Shown: positions 9,236 to 18,026 of the stretch, piece by piece
How the letters are laid out: the number at the start of each line of letters is the position of its first letter
Numbering within the stretch: the first letter of the stretch is position 1
NCBI GenBank assembly: GCA_035550515.1
Contig: DASZOZ010000069.1
Location: forward strand, 47,385-111,384
Reading direction: 5' to 3'
DNA from: DATARH01 sp035550515
GTDB taxonomy: Bacteria; Pseudomonadota; Alphaproteobacteria; ATCC43930; CGMCC-115725
DNA: 64,000 nucleotides
The notes under the pieces: generated by a model
Seen by the model: the letters and a program-made list of their open reading frames with translations, nothing else
Database searches by the model: none
What the model was told of the DNA's origin: nothing
Made by a program: the position numbers and the translations under genes

Positions 9236-9930
9236 CCCGGCAAGTCGAGCAGCAGCACGGAATGGTCCGAGAGACCGGCGAGCCGCTCGTCATGCGAGTA
9301 GCGCACCGGCCCGGCGCGGCGCGCCAGGCCGCGCGACAGGAAAGCGTGGTCGATGCGGAAGCCGTTGCCGCGGTGGCTGTACCAGGAGAACTCGCGGCCG
9401 TCGGGATAGCGCTGGCGCCACAGGTCGCAAAAGCCGATTTCGGCGACGCGATCCATGAAATGCGCGCATTTGTCGATCGCCCCGGCTTCGTCGACATAAG
9501 CGCGGCAAGTGTTGAAATCGCCGATCGCCAGCGCGTGATGCTCGACCTTTGCCGTGAGCCGCGCCACCACCGCCTCCCAATACGGCACCTTGGCGAGCAG
9601 GTTCGGCATATAGACCGCACAGAGCGACAGCCGGCCGATCTCGACCTCGATCAGCCGGTAGGGCTCGGGCAGCGTGGCGTCGAGCGCCGTCTGCGCGCGC
9701 AGACGGCGCCGCGCGGCGACCAGCACGCCGCTCTTTCCCGGCGGCGGGCGCAGCGCGGTGCGATGGGCATAGCCCAGCCGCCCGATCGCCTCGCACAGCC
9801 GCCGCGCCGCGTCGCCGCCGCGATATTCCGACAGCACCAGCACGTCGGCCTCGTGCCGCGCCAGCGCGTCGCAGATTCCGGCCAGCCGCGTGCCGCCGCC
9901 CTGGCGGATGTTCCAGGCCAGGAGGCGCAT
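9232..9930 (-). CDS. Endonuclease/exonuclease/phosphatase family protein
   Basis: This 232-residue protein has the EEP (DNase I-like) fold. The N-terminal strand MRLLAWNIRQGG carries the conserved Asn; the metal-binding Glu is in LVLSEYRGG; the central Asp/Asn pair is in AIGDFNTCR; and the C-terminal SDHSVLLLDL supplies the catalytic Asp-His. These features are typical of small cytosolic EEP hydrolases that act on nucleic acids or phosphodiesters. Substrate specificity cannot be deduced. It lies 13 bases after the MFS exporter gene on the same strand and is probably co-transcribed with it. Confidence 0.86.
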   Translation of the reverse strand: MRLLAWNIRQGGGTRLAGICDALARHEADVLVLSEYRGGDAARRLCEAIGRLGYAHRTALRPPPGKSGVLVAARRRLRAQTALDATLPEPYRLIEVEIGRLSLCAVYMPNLLAKVPYWEAVVARLTAKVEHHALAIGDFNTCRAYVDEAGAIDKCAHFMDRVAEIGFCDLWRQRYPDGREFSWYSHRGNGFRIDHAFLSRGLARRAGPVRYSHDERLAGLSDHSVLLLDLPG

Positions 9931-9943
9931 CGCGTCACTCGCG

Positions 9944-11350
9944 CTAGGACCGGGCGAGCTTGCCGCGGCCGCTGACCTCGGCGCCGGCGTCGGGCGAGAT
10001 GCGCAGAAAGAACACCACCGAGGCGAGGCCGATACAGCCCACCGTGGTGAAGGCCAGGGAGAAATCGAGCGGCGTCGGCTGGGTCTCGCCCCGCATCGCG
10101 ATAAAGATGTAGAGCAGCAGCGCGCCGGTCCCGACCCCGACCGCCTGCGACAATTGCTGGCACATGCTGGTGAGGCTGGTCGCGCGGCTCAGCATCGCCG
10201 GCGGCACGTCGGCGTAGGACAGCGAGTTGATGCTGGTCATCTGCAGCGAGCGGAAGAACCCGCCGGCGAGCAGGGCCAGGAAAATCACCGCATGCGGCGT
10301 CGACGGCGTGAAAAACGCATAGGCGAACAGAAAAGCGGCGCTGATCACGGCATTGCCGCACATCACCAGCCGGAAGCCGAGGGTCCGGATAATGGTCTGC
10401 ACGCCGAGCTTCATGGTCATCGCCCCGGCGGCGCTGGCGAAGGTCAGCATCCCCGATTTCACCGCCGACAGGCCGAAGCCGAGCTGCAGCATCAGCGGCA
10501 ACAGGAACGGCAGCGCCCCCATCCCCATGCGGAACAGAAAGCCGCCGACGGTGGCGGCGGCATAAGTCGGGATCTTCATCAGCGAGAGGTCGATGACCGG
10601 AAATTCGGCCTGGTTGGCATGCCGCACATAGAGCGTCATCAGCACCAGGCCAGCCGCCAGCAGCCCGATCGTCAAGGCCGCAGGCACCGCGCCGCGGCCG
10701 ATCGTCTCAAAGCCGAAGGCAAGGCTGGCGAGGCCGATCCCGGTCAGCACAAAGCCGCTTATGTCGAACGGCCGCGTGCCGGTCTCGCGGAAATCCTCGA
10801 TGAACAGGTTGATCAGCACCAGGCCGATGATGCCGATCGGGATGTTGATAAAGAAGATCCAGCGCCACGAGCCGTAGGTCGCGATAAAGCCGCCGAGCGG
10901 CGGCCCGGTCACCGGGCCCAGCATCGCCGGCAGGCTGACATACGACATCGCCCGCACCAGCTCGGAACGCGGCACGGTCTTGAGCAGCACCAGCCGCCCG
11001 ACCGGCACCATCATCGCCCCACCCATCCCCTGGACGATGCGCGACACCACGAGCGTCCACAGCGAGCTCGACAAGCCGCAGCCGATCGAGCCGAGCACGA
11101 ACACGACGATCGCCGCGCTGAACACGCGGCGCGCGCCGAAGCGGTCGGCGGTCCAGCCGCTGATCGGCACGAAGACGGCAAGGCTCAAGAGGTAACAGGT
11201 GATCGCCACATTGAGCCGCAGCGGGCTCTCGCCGAGCGATTTGGCGATGACCGGCAAGGCAGTCGCAATCACCGTCGAATCCATGTTCTGCATGAACATC
11301 GCGCAGGCGACGATCAGCGAGATGAGGATCTGACGGGTCCCGGAGGTCAT
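9944..11350 (-). CDS. MFS drug exporter, DHA2 (14-TM) type
   Basis: This 468-residue integral membrane protein belongs to the major facilitator superfamily. The first helix contains the DHA2 motif MDSTVIATALPVIA. The loop motif DRFGARRVF follows helix 2, and motif C in helix 5 reads LGPVTGPPLGGFI. Length and helix count fit the 14-helix EmrB/QacA-type proton-driven drug exporters. No membrane-fusion (EmrA) gene is next to it, so it probably works alone at the inner membrane. Its start is separated from the DTW gene by a repeat-bearing divergent region of about 125 bases. Confidence 0.9.
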   Translation of the reverse strand: MTSGTRQILISLIVACAMFMQNMDSTVIATALPVIAKSLGESPLRLNVAITCYLLSLAVFVPISGWTADRFGARRVFSAAIVVFVLGSIGCGLSSSLWTLVVSRIVQGMGGAMMVPVGRLVLLKTVPRSELVRAMSYVSLPAMLGPVTGPPLGGFIATYGSWRWIFFINIPIGIIGLVLINLFIEDFRETGTRPFDISGFVLTGIGLASLAFGFETIGRGAVPAALTIGLLAAGLVLMTLYVRHANQAEFPVIDLSLMKIPTYAAATVGGFLFRMGMGALPFLLPLMLQLGFGLSAVKSGMLTFASAAGAMTMKLGVQTIIRTLGFRLVMCGNAVISAAFLFAYAFFTPSTPHAVIFLALLAGGFFRSLQMTSINSLSYADVPPAMLSRATSLTSMCQQLSQAVGVGTGALLLYIFIAMRGETQPTPLDFSLAFTTVGCIGLASVVFFLRISPDAGAEVSGRGKLARS

Positions 11351-11378
11351 TGGCGTGCCGAGGATATCCCGGCCCGTT

Positions 11379-11460
11379 CGTCATTGCGAGGCGCGCGGCG
11401 CGCCGATCTCTTACGGAGCGGACGCGGATCGCGATTGCCTCGCTCCGCCCGCCATGACGG
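11379..11460. repeat. REP-like palindromic intergenic element
   Basis: Nested inverted arms CGTCAT...ATGACG and GCGAGGC...GCCTCGC frame an inner GC-rich palindrome, GGCGCGCGGCGCGCC. The sequence type (beginning GTCATTGCGAG) is a common dispersed repeat of proteobacterial intergenic regions. It fills the divergent space between the MFS and DTW genes. Confidence 0.55.
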
Positions 11461-11476
11461 GGGCTATAGTGCGGCG

Positions 11477-12046
11477 ATGGAAGGGCAGATCGACAACCGC
11501 GTCTTCGTGCTGATCCTGCAGCACCCGCAGGAGCGGCGCGAGCCGCTGTCGACCGCGCCGCTGGTCGGCGGCGCGCTGCGCCGGTCGAAGGTCGCCGTCG
11601 GCCTGTCCTGGCCGGGGCTGGCACGGGTCCTCGGCGAGCCCGCCGAGCCGCGCCATTGGGGGGCGCTGTATCTCGGCCCGGCGCGCCTCGACCCGGCTGG
11701 CGAGAAGCGCGAACTCGCCGTGCTCGACCGGCATGGCGAACCCGTCGCCGAGCCGCAGGCGATCCTCGCCGGGCTGCACGGCATCGTGCTGCTCGACGGC
11801 ACCTGGAGCCAGGCGAAGACGTTGTGGTGGCGCAACCCCTGGCTGTTGAGGCTGCACCGGCTGGTGCTCGACCCGCCGCATCCGGCGCGGCTCGGCCGGC
11901 TGCGGCGCGAGCCGCGGCGCGACGCGCTGTCGACGATCGAGGCGGCGGCGCTGGCGCTGCGCCATCTCGAGGCCGGGGCCGAGGCTTCGGACGCGCTCAT
12001 CGCGGCGCTCGACCGCATGATGGCGACGGCAAGCCCTCGGCGTTAA
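11477..12046 (+). CDS. DTW-domain protein (tRNA aminocarboxypropyltransferase family)
   Basis: This 189-residue protein has the DTW signature as LLDGTWSQAKTLWWRNPW, followed by RREPRRDALSTIEAAALAL, both hallmarks of the DTW/TapT family. These enzymes use S-adenosylmethionine to put the 3-amino-3-carboxypropyl group on uridine of tRNA. The N-terminal part has HPQERREPLSTAPL, also typical; the zinc-binding cysteines found in many members are absent, as in the shorter DTW proteins. The ATG at 11477 is the first in frame after the repeat element. Its stop overlaps that of the convergent carboxypeptidase gene by four bases. Confidence 0.85.
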   Translation: MEGQIDNRVFVLILQHPQERREPLSTAPLVGGALRRSKVAVGLSWPGLARVLGEPAEPRHWGALYLGPARLDPAGEKRELAVLDRHGEPVAEPQAILAGLHGIVLLDGTWSQAKTLWWRNPWLLRLHRLVLDPPHPARLGRLRREPRRDALSTIEAAALALRHLEAGAEASDALIAALDRMMATASPRR

Positions 12047-13554
12047 GGCGCCGCGAACAGCGCGCGGGCGTCGGCGGCCAGCGCGGCGCGCGACGCGGCG
12101 CGCAGATACATCATATGGCCGCCGTCATAGACCTTGAGGCGGATCGCGTCGCGCACCGGCGCGGGGATGTTGAGCTGGTCGATCAGCCAGCGCGACGCGA
12201 AATACGGCGTCACCAGATCGTAGCGGCCGTTGGCGATCAGCAGCTTGGTCGCCGGATGCTCGGTCAGCGCGGTCTGCAGCCCGGACAGCGACAGCCCGAG
12301 CCCGTCCTGCCCTTCGCGCGCGCCGTCGAAACTCCATTGCGAAGAGATATGCGGCAGGACCCGGTACGGCAGCTCGGTGCGATAGCCGAGCTCGGCCGGC
12401 GCGTATATGTTGAAGGCGGCGGTGAAGGCGGCGATGGAATTGTCGAGGATCGGGTCGCCGGCGATCGGGTCCCGCGGATTGGACACCGCCGAACGCGTGA
12501 CCGTCGAATCGTAGAGGCTCAGCACCTCGTTGTGGTCGCGCCGCAATTCGTGCGCGTAGACGTCATGGCCCACCCATCCGCGTTCTCGCCGCACGATGTC
12601 CTCGGGCAGGCCGATCGTCGCGGCGACTTTGGCGATAAACGGATCGCCCGGCGGCGGCACGCCCTTGAGCGCCGCGAACCCGGTCAGGTAGTCCGACAGC
12701 GCATAACGCTCGACCGGCGCCGGGTCGAACTTGCCGTCATGGGCAAAGGCGGCGACGGTCGCGGCATAACTCGGCAGGTCGATCGCCGCGGCGATCAATG
12801 TGGCGGCGCTGGGATTGAGCAACGCCGTGTCGAGCGCCGGCGAGATCATGATCACCCCGCTCGGCACGACCCCTTCGTCGCGCGCCAGGCTCTTGGCCAT
12901 CGCGCCGACGCGGAACCCGCCATAGCTCTCGCCGACCAGCCAAACCGCGCTGCCCCAGCGCTCGTGTCTGGTCAGCCACAGCCGCACCACCGAATCGAGC
13001 GAATCGATGTCGGATTTGACGTTCCAGAACGGCTTGCCGGGGTTGTCTTCCTTGCCGTCGCCGCGGCTGAACCCGGTGCCGACCGGATCGACAAAGACCA
13101 GGTCGGTAAAGTCCAGCCAGGTGGCCGGGTTGTCGACGATGCGCACCGGTGGGTTCGGCACCGCGCCGCTCGGCATCGGCTCCATGATGCGCGGGCCGAC
13201 CGCGCCGAGATGCAGGAAGACCGACGCGGCGCCGGGCCCGCCGTTGAAGAAGAACGCGACCGGCCGCGCCTGCCCCGGTTTCGGGTCGACGAGATAGGCG
13301 ATGGTAAAGACCGAGGCGGTCTTTTCGCCCTTGCCGTTGGTCAGGTCGACGGTCTCGGCGACGGCGTGGTAGTCGAGGCTGCGCTGGCCGAGCTGGACCG
13401 AATGCCGTGTCTCGACATGCGCTGGCAGGGCCGGCGACGCACCGCCGCCCGCGTCGCGGCCGGGTTTTGCATCCTCCGCCGCCGCGGCGAAGGCGATGAG
13501 GACCAGCGCGGCGGCCAGGAACCCGACGGCGCCGCCTTTTCGTCTTGTGGCCAT
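12043..13554 (-). CDS. Serine carboxypeptidase-like peptidase, S10 family, exported
   Basis: This 503-residue protein starts with a signal peptide (MATRRKGGAVGFLAAALVLI, ending near AAAEDA), so it is exported. The nucleophile elbow is LVGESYGGFR; the catalytic Asp is in ANGRYDLVTPY and the His in DGGHMMYL. The oxyanion region FNGGPGAASVF (PVAFFFNGGPGAASVF) is also typical of S10 carboxypeptidases. Bacterial members are periplasmic or secreted peptidases with uncertain substrates. An upstream in-frame ATG at 13611 would destroy the signal peptide context, so 13554 was chosen. No linked gene suggests a pathway. Confidence 0.88.
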   Translation of the reverse strand: MATRRKGGAVGFLAAALVLIAFAAAAEDAKPGRDAGGGASPALPAHVETRHSVQLGQRSLDYHAVAETVDLTNGKGEKTASVFTIAYLVDPKPGQARPVAFFFNGGPGAASVFLHLGAVGPRIMEPMPSGAVPNPPVRIVDNPATWLDFTDLVFVDPVGTGFSRGDGKEDNPGKPFWNVKSDIDSLDSVVRLWLTRHERWGSAVWLVGESYGGFRVGAMAKSLARDEGVVPSGVIMISPALDTALLNPSAATLIAAAIDLPSYAATVAAFAHDGKFDPAPVERYALSDYLTGFAALKGVPPPGDPFIAKVAATIGLPEDIVRRERGWVGHDVYAHELRRDHNEVLSLYDSTVTRSAVSNPRDPIAGDPILDNSIAAFTAAFNIYAPAELGYRTELPYRVLPHISSQWSFDGAREGQDGLGLSLSGLQTALTEHPATKLLIANGRYDLVTPYFASRWLIDQLNIPAPVRDAIRLKVYDGGHMMYLRAASRAALAADARALFAAP

Positions 13555-13680
13555 GCGATCCCCCGAGCCGTTGCGCGCGGCCTTATAGCGCCGGATCGAC
13601 GCGGCCGCCATCGGCGCGGCTTGCCCTGCGGCGCGGAATCGGGGATTAGAAGACGGCGCAGTTGAATGGAGAGACGGCCG

Positions 13681-14055
13681 ATGCGCGCGCTCGCTTTGTT
13701 ATGCCTGATCCCGCTGGCCGGATGCGTCGGTACCGACCGGCATGAAGGCTTTACCGCGACCGGCCCGAACGCCTTTCTCTACAGCGCCGCGACCAGCACG
13801 GTGATGACCGAGAACGACGACGGCGAGGCCGAACGCATCCGCCAGGGCTGGCTGGTGGCGGCGCTGAAGTCGCATGCCATGTGCGCCGACGGCTATGTCG
13901 TCGATACGCGCCGTTTCGTGCCCGGCCCGCCGACCCCGGCCGGCCCGCAATTCAGCAATGGCGGCGACATCCTCTATTCCGGCCGGTGCACCGGCCCCGG
14001 TGCTCCACCCGCCCCCGTCGCGCCTCCTGCGCCCTTAATGCGGCCAAGGGGGTAG
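13681..14055 (+). CDS. Small lipoprotein of unknown function
   Basis: This 124-residue lipoprotein starts at 13681: MRALALLCLIPLAGC is a textbook lipobox signal, so an upstream ATG at 13666 is less likely. The mature part has a middle segment (TENDDGEAERIRQGWLVAAL) and two further cysteines around CADGY and GRC that could form a disulfide. The C-terminus is rich in proline and alanine. Its family is not recognised. It stands alone between the divergent peptidase gene and the holC-end repeat. Confidence 0.78.
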   Translation: MRALALLCLIPLAGCVGTDRHEGFTATGPNAFLYSAATSTVMTENDDGEAERIRQGWLVAALKSHAMCADGYVVDTRRFVPGPPTPAGPQFSNGGDILYSGRCTGPGAPPAPVAPPAPLMRPRG

Positions 14056-14077
14056 AGGAGCGATCGCTACGCGGCCG

Positions 14078-14104
14078 CTAGGCCTTCTTCTCCCAGCCTT
14101 TCGC
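14078..14104 (-). repeat. Second copy of the holC 3' end (direct repeat)
   Basis: Read on the minus strand, this stretch encodes AKGWEKKA followed by a stop, nearly identical to the last codons of holC (GKGWEKKA, stop at 14736). The core TGGGAGAAGAAGGC is shared exactly. An in-frame stop precedes it, so only the end of holC is duplicated. The two copies lie in the same orientation and bracket the toxin-immunity cassette, as expected for insertion at the 3' end of holC. Confidence 0.65.
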
Positions 14105-14126
14105 CTAGGCGATGCGTCCGGCTGGG

Positions 14127-14375
14127 CTAACGGCCGATCGGTTCGAGGAAAAACTCGTACTTGTCATTATCCAAGTGCTTGCCCAGCAGATCGGATATCG
14201 AGCGGAGCTGAGCGCCGTCAATCGGATAGGCGCTCACCGCCGCTGGATCGCCGGGATCGACGTTCACAAGCTTGCGGATCTTGCTGAACAACGGAGGATC
14301 AAGGACGTACTCAACCCCGACGAAGTCGGTCTCTCGGTCGTAGCCCGTAAGTTGATGGCGTAGCCGTACCGTCAT
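14127..14375 (-). CDS. Putative immunity protein for the E3-type ribonuclease
   Basis: This 82-residue acidic protein (rich in Asp, Glu and Tyr) has its ATG overlapping the toxin stop as ATGA (14372-14375), so the two are translationally coupled. Size, acidity and position behind a ribosome-inactivating nuclease domain are those of an immunity protein, which would bind and block the basic toxin. It is not similar to the classical colicin E3 immunity protein by eye; the end (LDNDKYEFFLEPIG) resembles small proteins that often follow such toxin domains (DUF7683-like, from memory). There is no signal or membrane segment. Confidence 0.65.
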   Translation of the reverse strand: MTVRLRHQLTGYDRETDFVGVEYVLDPPLFSKIRKLVNVDPGDPAAVSAYPIDGAQLRSISDLLGKHLDNDKYEFFLEPIGR

Positions 14376-14554
14376 GGTTCAACCCTTCGGGTCGGATCGG
14401 GACCGCCGATCTGTTCTCCCGTATCGGGATTATATTCGCCTAAATGCCGACCTCGAGCGTCATAGCGCTCGACTGTACCGTGCTGATAGTCCCACTCATA
14501 AATCATGCCGTCCGTGTCGCGCCAGCGAATACGCCGACCAATTCCGGAACGCAT
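14372..14554 (-). CDS. Orphan colicin E3-type ribonuclease domain
   Basis: This is a 60-residue basic protein matching the catalytic end of colicin E3/cloacin/pyocin S6 toxins, which cut 16S rRNA in the decoding site. The signature YEWDYQHGTVERY keeps the catalytic Asp, His and Glu (E3 Asp510, His513, Glu517). GEYNPDTGEQIGGPDPTRR keeps the downstream fold and an Arg matching Arg545. Similarity continues upstream in frame through LPGFPTARRSRPKT to about 14640, but no ATG exists there; a TTG at 14596 is possible. No receptor-binding, translocation or secretion domain is present. It is either a fragment of a larger toxin or a stand-alone module. Confidence 0.65.
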   Translation of the reverse strand: MRSGIGRRIRWRDTDGMIYEWDYQHGTVERYDARGRHLGEYNPDTGEQIGGPDPTRRVEP

Positions 14555-14735
14555 AGTCTTGGGACGGCTACGGCGTGCCGTAGGAAAACCGGGCAAAATC
14601 TTCGGCGGTAAAACGATCGCGGAAGGCTTCCCGTTCCCGCCATCATGAGGACCAAAAAGGTTCTCCGCCTTCCGCGGAGAGTGTATATTACTACATATGT
14701 TCGTATGAAAGGACCATATACACGAAATTATCCAC

Positions 14736-15182
14736 TCAAGCCTTCTTCTCCCACCCCTTCCCGGTTTGCTGCCAGTAGGTGAGGGTGTGGCCGGCGGCGC
14801 TGCAGCTGCGCCAGCGGGTGCGCGCGGCGACCACGGCGTCGGGATTGTTGCCGTCGAACATGTCGATGCAGCGGCCATAGGCCGACAGGTCGTCGGCGGC
14901 GACGCCGTCGACGAGAAACAGGATCGACGCGCCGTTGGGGTTCTCGGCCTGATGGGTCAGCCAGATCGGCTGCATCGCCGCGTTGCCGTCGCGCGCCGAG
15001 CCATGCGGCAGGAAGCCGGTCTCGTCATAGGTCCACAGCAGCGCGTTGAGGTGTTCGACGCGCTCCGGGGAGCCGGCCTGCACCACGACGCGATGCCCCT
15101 GCCCCAGCGCCCGCTCCAACAGCCGCGGCAGCGCCCGCTCGAGCGGCGTCGACAGCAGGTGATAGAAACCGACCTCGGCCAT
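14736..15182 (-). CDS. holC: DNA polymerase III chi subunit
   Basis: This 148-residue protein beginning MAEVGFYHLLSTPLERALPR is the chi subunit of the DNA polymerase III clamp loader. It bridges the psi subunit and single-strand binding protein at the fork. Typical features are LLERALGQGHRVVVQ, a WTYDETGFLPHG helix and LFLVDG. Its ATG overlaps the stop of pepA by one base, the usual pepA-holC arrangement of proteobacteria. The last eight codons (GKGWEKKA) recur 655 bases downstream, which marks this 3' end as an insertion target. Confidence 0.92.
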   Translation of the reverse strand: MAEVGFYHLLSTPLERALPRLLERALGQGHRVVVQAGSPERVEHLNALLWTYDETGFLPHGSARDGNAAMQPIWLTHQAENPNGASILFLVDGVAADDLSAYGRCIDMFDGNNPDAVVAARTRWRSCSAAGHTLTYWQQTGKGWEKKA

Positions 15183-16678
15183 CACGTTTCGTAATGGTCG
15201 GCGACAAAGCGGTCGAGCAGCCGCAGGCCGAAGGCCGTCGCGCCCTTGGGGACGGTCGGCGCGTCTTTTTTCGACCAGGCGACGCCGGCGATGTCGAGAT
15301 GCGCCCACGGCACCTTGTTGACGAAGCGCTGCACGAACTGCGCGCCGATGATGCTGCCCGCGGCGCGGTCGCCGGCGATGTTCTTGACGTCGGCGGCGTC
15401 GCTGTCGATCGCCTTGTCGTAGGTCTCGTCGAGCGGCAGCCGCCACAGCTTCTCGCCGACCGCCTTGCCCGCGGCGAGCAGCTTCTCGGCCAGCGCGTCG
15501 TCATTGGCGAACAGCCCGGCATGATCGTGGCCGAGCGCGACGATGATCGCGCCGGTCAAGGTCGCGAGGTCGATCATCAGCGCCGGCTTGAAGCGGTCCT
15601 GGCAGTACCACAGCGCGTCGGCGAGCACCAGCCGGCCCTCGGCGTCGGTGTTGAGCACCTCGATCGTCTGTCCCGACATCGAGGTCACGATGTCGCCCGG
15701 CCGCATGGCCGAGCCCGACGGCATGTTCTCGACCAGCCCGGCGATCCCGACCGCGTTGACCTTGGCGGCGCGCGCCGCGAGCAGCCGCATCAGCCCGATC
15801 ACCACGCCGGCGCCGGCCATGTCCCACTTCATCTCGCCCATGCCGCCGGCCGGCTTGATCGAGATGCCGCCGGTGTCGAAGGTCACCCCCTTGCCGATAA
15901 AGGCGAGCGGCGGGGCACCCTCCGCACCGCCCATCCAGCGCATCACCACCAGGCGCGGCGGCCGGATGCTGCCCTGCGCGACGCCGAGCAGCGCACCCAT
16001 GCCCAGCGCCCGCATCCGCTCCTCGTCGAGGATCTCGACATCGACCCCGGAGGCCGAGAGGCTCGCAGCCTGTTCGGCGAGCGTCTCGGGGTAGATCACA
16101 TTCCCCGGCTCCGACACGAGGTCGCGCGCAAAGGCGACCGCCTCCGCCGTCGCCGCGAGTTCCTTGTAGGCGCGCCGCGCCGCGCTCGCGGCGGGACCGG
16201 CGACGGTCAGCGCGGCGAGCGACGGTTTGCGCTCGGGCTTTTCGGCGGTGCGGTACTTGTCGAAGCGGTAGCCGCGCAGCGCGGCGCCGAGCGCGAGATG
16301 CGCCGCCACGGCGCCGGGCGCGAGCGATCCGGCCCCGCCGAGATCGATCGCGAAGATCGCGGCGGTTTCGCCGACCCCGTTGAGATGCGCGACGAGCGTG
16401 CCGGCAAGGTCCTCCAAGCCGCGCGCGTCGATCTTGTCGGCTTTGCCGAGCCCCGCCAGCACGACGCGGCTGGCCGACAGGTTGGGCGGCGCGACGACGG
16501 GGACGAGCTCGCTGCGCTTGCCGCCGAATTTCGGCGACGCGGCGAGCGCGCGGGTCAACGCGCCGCCGCTCGCCTCGTCGAGTTGTCGGGCCGGCGCGGT
16601 CAATTCGCCGCCTTCCCACACGCCGACCACGACGGCGCCCGAACGCGGCAGCTCGAATTCGGAGAAACTGATCTTCAT
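15182..16678 (-). CDS. pepA: Leucyl aminopeptidase (M17)
   Basis: This 498-residue M17 aminopeptidase is a di-metal enzyme that removes N-terminal residues from peptides in the cytosol. Conserved metal and catalytic motifs are visible: FIGKGVTFDTGG (Lys and Asp), MKWDMAGAG and NTDAEGRLVLADAL. The N-terminal macrodomain-like region spans roughly residues 1-165. The start at 16678 (MKISFSEFE) fits the family better than the six-codon-longer form. It is the first gene of the pepA-holC pair and is divergent from lptF, the common alphaproteobacterial arrangement. Confidence 0.95.
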   Translation of the reverse strand: MKISFSEFELPRSGAVVVGVWEGGELTAPARQLDEASGGALTRALAASPKFGGKRSELVPVVAPPNLSASRVVLAGLGKADKIDARGLEDLAGTLVAHLNGVGETAAIFAIDLGGAGSLAPGAVAAHLALGAALRGYRFDKYRTAEKPERKPSLAALTVAGPAASAARRAYKELAATAEAVAFARDLVSEPGNVIYPETLAEQAASLSASGVDVEILDEERMRALGMGALLGVAQGSIRPPRLVVMRWMGGAEGAPPLAFIGKGVTFDTGGISIKPAGGMGEMKWDMAGAGVVIGLMRLLAARAAKVNAVGIAGLVENMPSGSAMRPGDIVTSMSGQTIEVLNTDAEGRLVLADALWYCQDRFKPALMIDLATLTGAIIVALGHDHAGLFANDDALAEKLLAAGKAVGEKLWRLPLDETYDKAIDSDAADVKNIAGDRAAGSIIGAQFVQRFVNKVPWAHLDIAGVAWSKKDAPTVPKGATAFGLRLLDRFVADHYET

Positions 16679-16845
16679 CGCCCGGCTCGATCGCAAAGAA
16701 GCACGACATGCGCGATAGACGCAGCATCGCCGCGAGTCAACGAGGGAGAGACGCCGCCGTCCCCGACGGCGGTCTACGGCGGGCTGTTTTGCTGCGACGC
16801 AAAGTGATTGGTCGCGGCAGCGCCGCGCCCCTATGATCCCGGCCG

Positions 16846-17997
16846 ATGCTCGCGCTCGACCGGTACATGCTGGGGCTGAACCGCTACATCCTGCGGCAAT
16901 GCCTCAGCGTCATGCTTTTCGTGACCGGCGCACTGACCGCCGCGGTTTGGCTGGCCCAGTCGCTGAAGCTGGTCGACCTGATCGTCAACCGCGGCCTGTC
17001 GGCGGAGGTGTTCCTCTATCTGGCGATGCTGATCCTGCCGCGCTTTCTCGACATCGTCCTGCCGATCGGCGCGTTCATCGCCGTCCTCTTCGTCTTCAAC
17101 AAGCTGACCAGCGAAAGCGAGCTCATCGTGATGCGGGCGGCGGGCATGAGCCCGATGGCGCTCGCCAAGCCGGTGTTGGAGCTCGCGGCGATCGCCTGGG
17201 TCGTGCTGATGGTGCTGTCGGTCTATCTGCTGCCGGCATCGAACCGCCTGTTCAAGGACCTGCAGTTCGAAATCCGCAACCGCTTCGTGTCGAGCCTGCT
17301 CCAGGAAGGCGCGTTCACGACGATTTCCGACAAGCTGACGATCTACATCGGCAGCCGCAACGAGCGCGGCGAAGTCATCGGCCTGATGATCAACGACGAG
17401 CGGGACCCGAAGCATCCCGTCACCGTCCTCGCGGAGCGTGGAGCCTTCGCCGATAGCGGTGGCGCGCCGCGGATCATCATGATCAACGGCGACCGCCAGC
17501 AATACGACCGCGACACCGGCAAGCTGTCGGTCCTGACCTTCGACCGGTACGTGCTCGATCTCGACATGATGCGCGACGCCACCGCCTCGGAAGCGCGCAC
17601 CCGCGAGGCGCAGGAACGCTTTCTGCCGGAGCTGTTCTTCCCGGCCGAGGGGATCGACGCGGGGACCCGCGACGCCTACCTCGTCGAGGCCAACGAGCGG
17701 CTGGCGATTCCGCTGACGGCGTTCAGCTTCGCGATCATCCCGCTGGCCTGCCTGCTGCCGGGCGAGTTCAACCGCCGCGGCCAACTCAAGCGGGTGCTCG
17801 TCGCCGTGCTCTGTGCGCTGGTCTTTCAGTCGCTGGACCTGGCCGTCAAGAACATCGAGGGACGGTTTACCGCGGCGATCGCCATCGGCTATGTCATCGA
17901 CCTGCTGCCCTTCCTGGTCGGTCTTGGCATCCTTTCGCACCGTGGCATAAGGTTCAGCTTCCGCCGCCTCTCCCTGCGCCCGGCCGCGGCGCGGTGA
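16846..17997 (+). CDS. lptF: LPS export ABC permease LptF
   Basis: This 383-residue inner-membrane permease of the LptB2FG complex lifts lipopolysaccharide from the inner membrane toward the outer membrane. It has the YjgP/YjgQ pattern: N-terminal helices from about residue 15 (YILRQCLSVMLFVTGA), further helices to about 135 with ESELIVMRAAGMSP in the coupling region, a large periplasmic beta-jellyroll domain, then helices from about 285 to the end. ASNRLFKDLQFEIRNRF is a conserved segment after the third helix. lptG follows 29 bases downstream, and lptD continues the operon. Confidence 0.94.
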   Translation: MLALDRYMLGLNRYILRQCLSVMLFVTGALTAAVWLAQSLKLVDLIVNRGLSAEVFLYLAMLILPRFLDIVLPIGAFIAVLFVFNKLTSESELIVMRAAGMSPMALAKPVLELAAIAWVVLMVLSVYLLPASNRLFKDLQFEIRNRFVSSLLQEGAFTTISDKLTIYIGSRNERGEVIGLMINDERDPKHPVTVLAERGAFADSGGAPRIIMINGDRQQYDRDTGKLSVLTFDRYVLDLDMMRDATASEARTREAQERFLPELFFPAEGIDAGTRDAYLVEANERLAIPLTAFSFAIIPLACLLPGEFNRRGQLKRVLVAVLCALVFQSLDLAVKNIEGRFTAAIAIGYVIDLLPFLVGLGILSHRGIRFSFRRLSLRPAAAR

Positions 17998-18026
17998 GGT
18001 TCGCGGCCGAAGGGGAACCGTGATCG

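Noticed and set aside
9890..11476. Upstream in-frame extension of the DTW gene through the MFS region
   Set aside because: It is antisense to the MFS exporter; the DTW family starts at the ATG at 11477.
14641..14646. Two ATG codons upstream of the ribonuclease domain as its start
   Set aside because: Both are out of frame with the toxin domain; a frameshift would be needed and no supporting sequence is visible.
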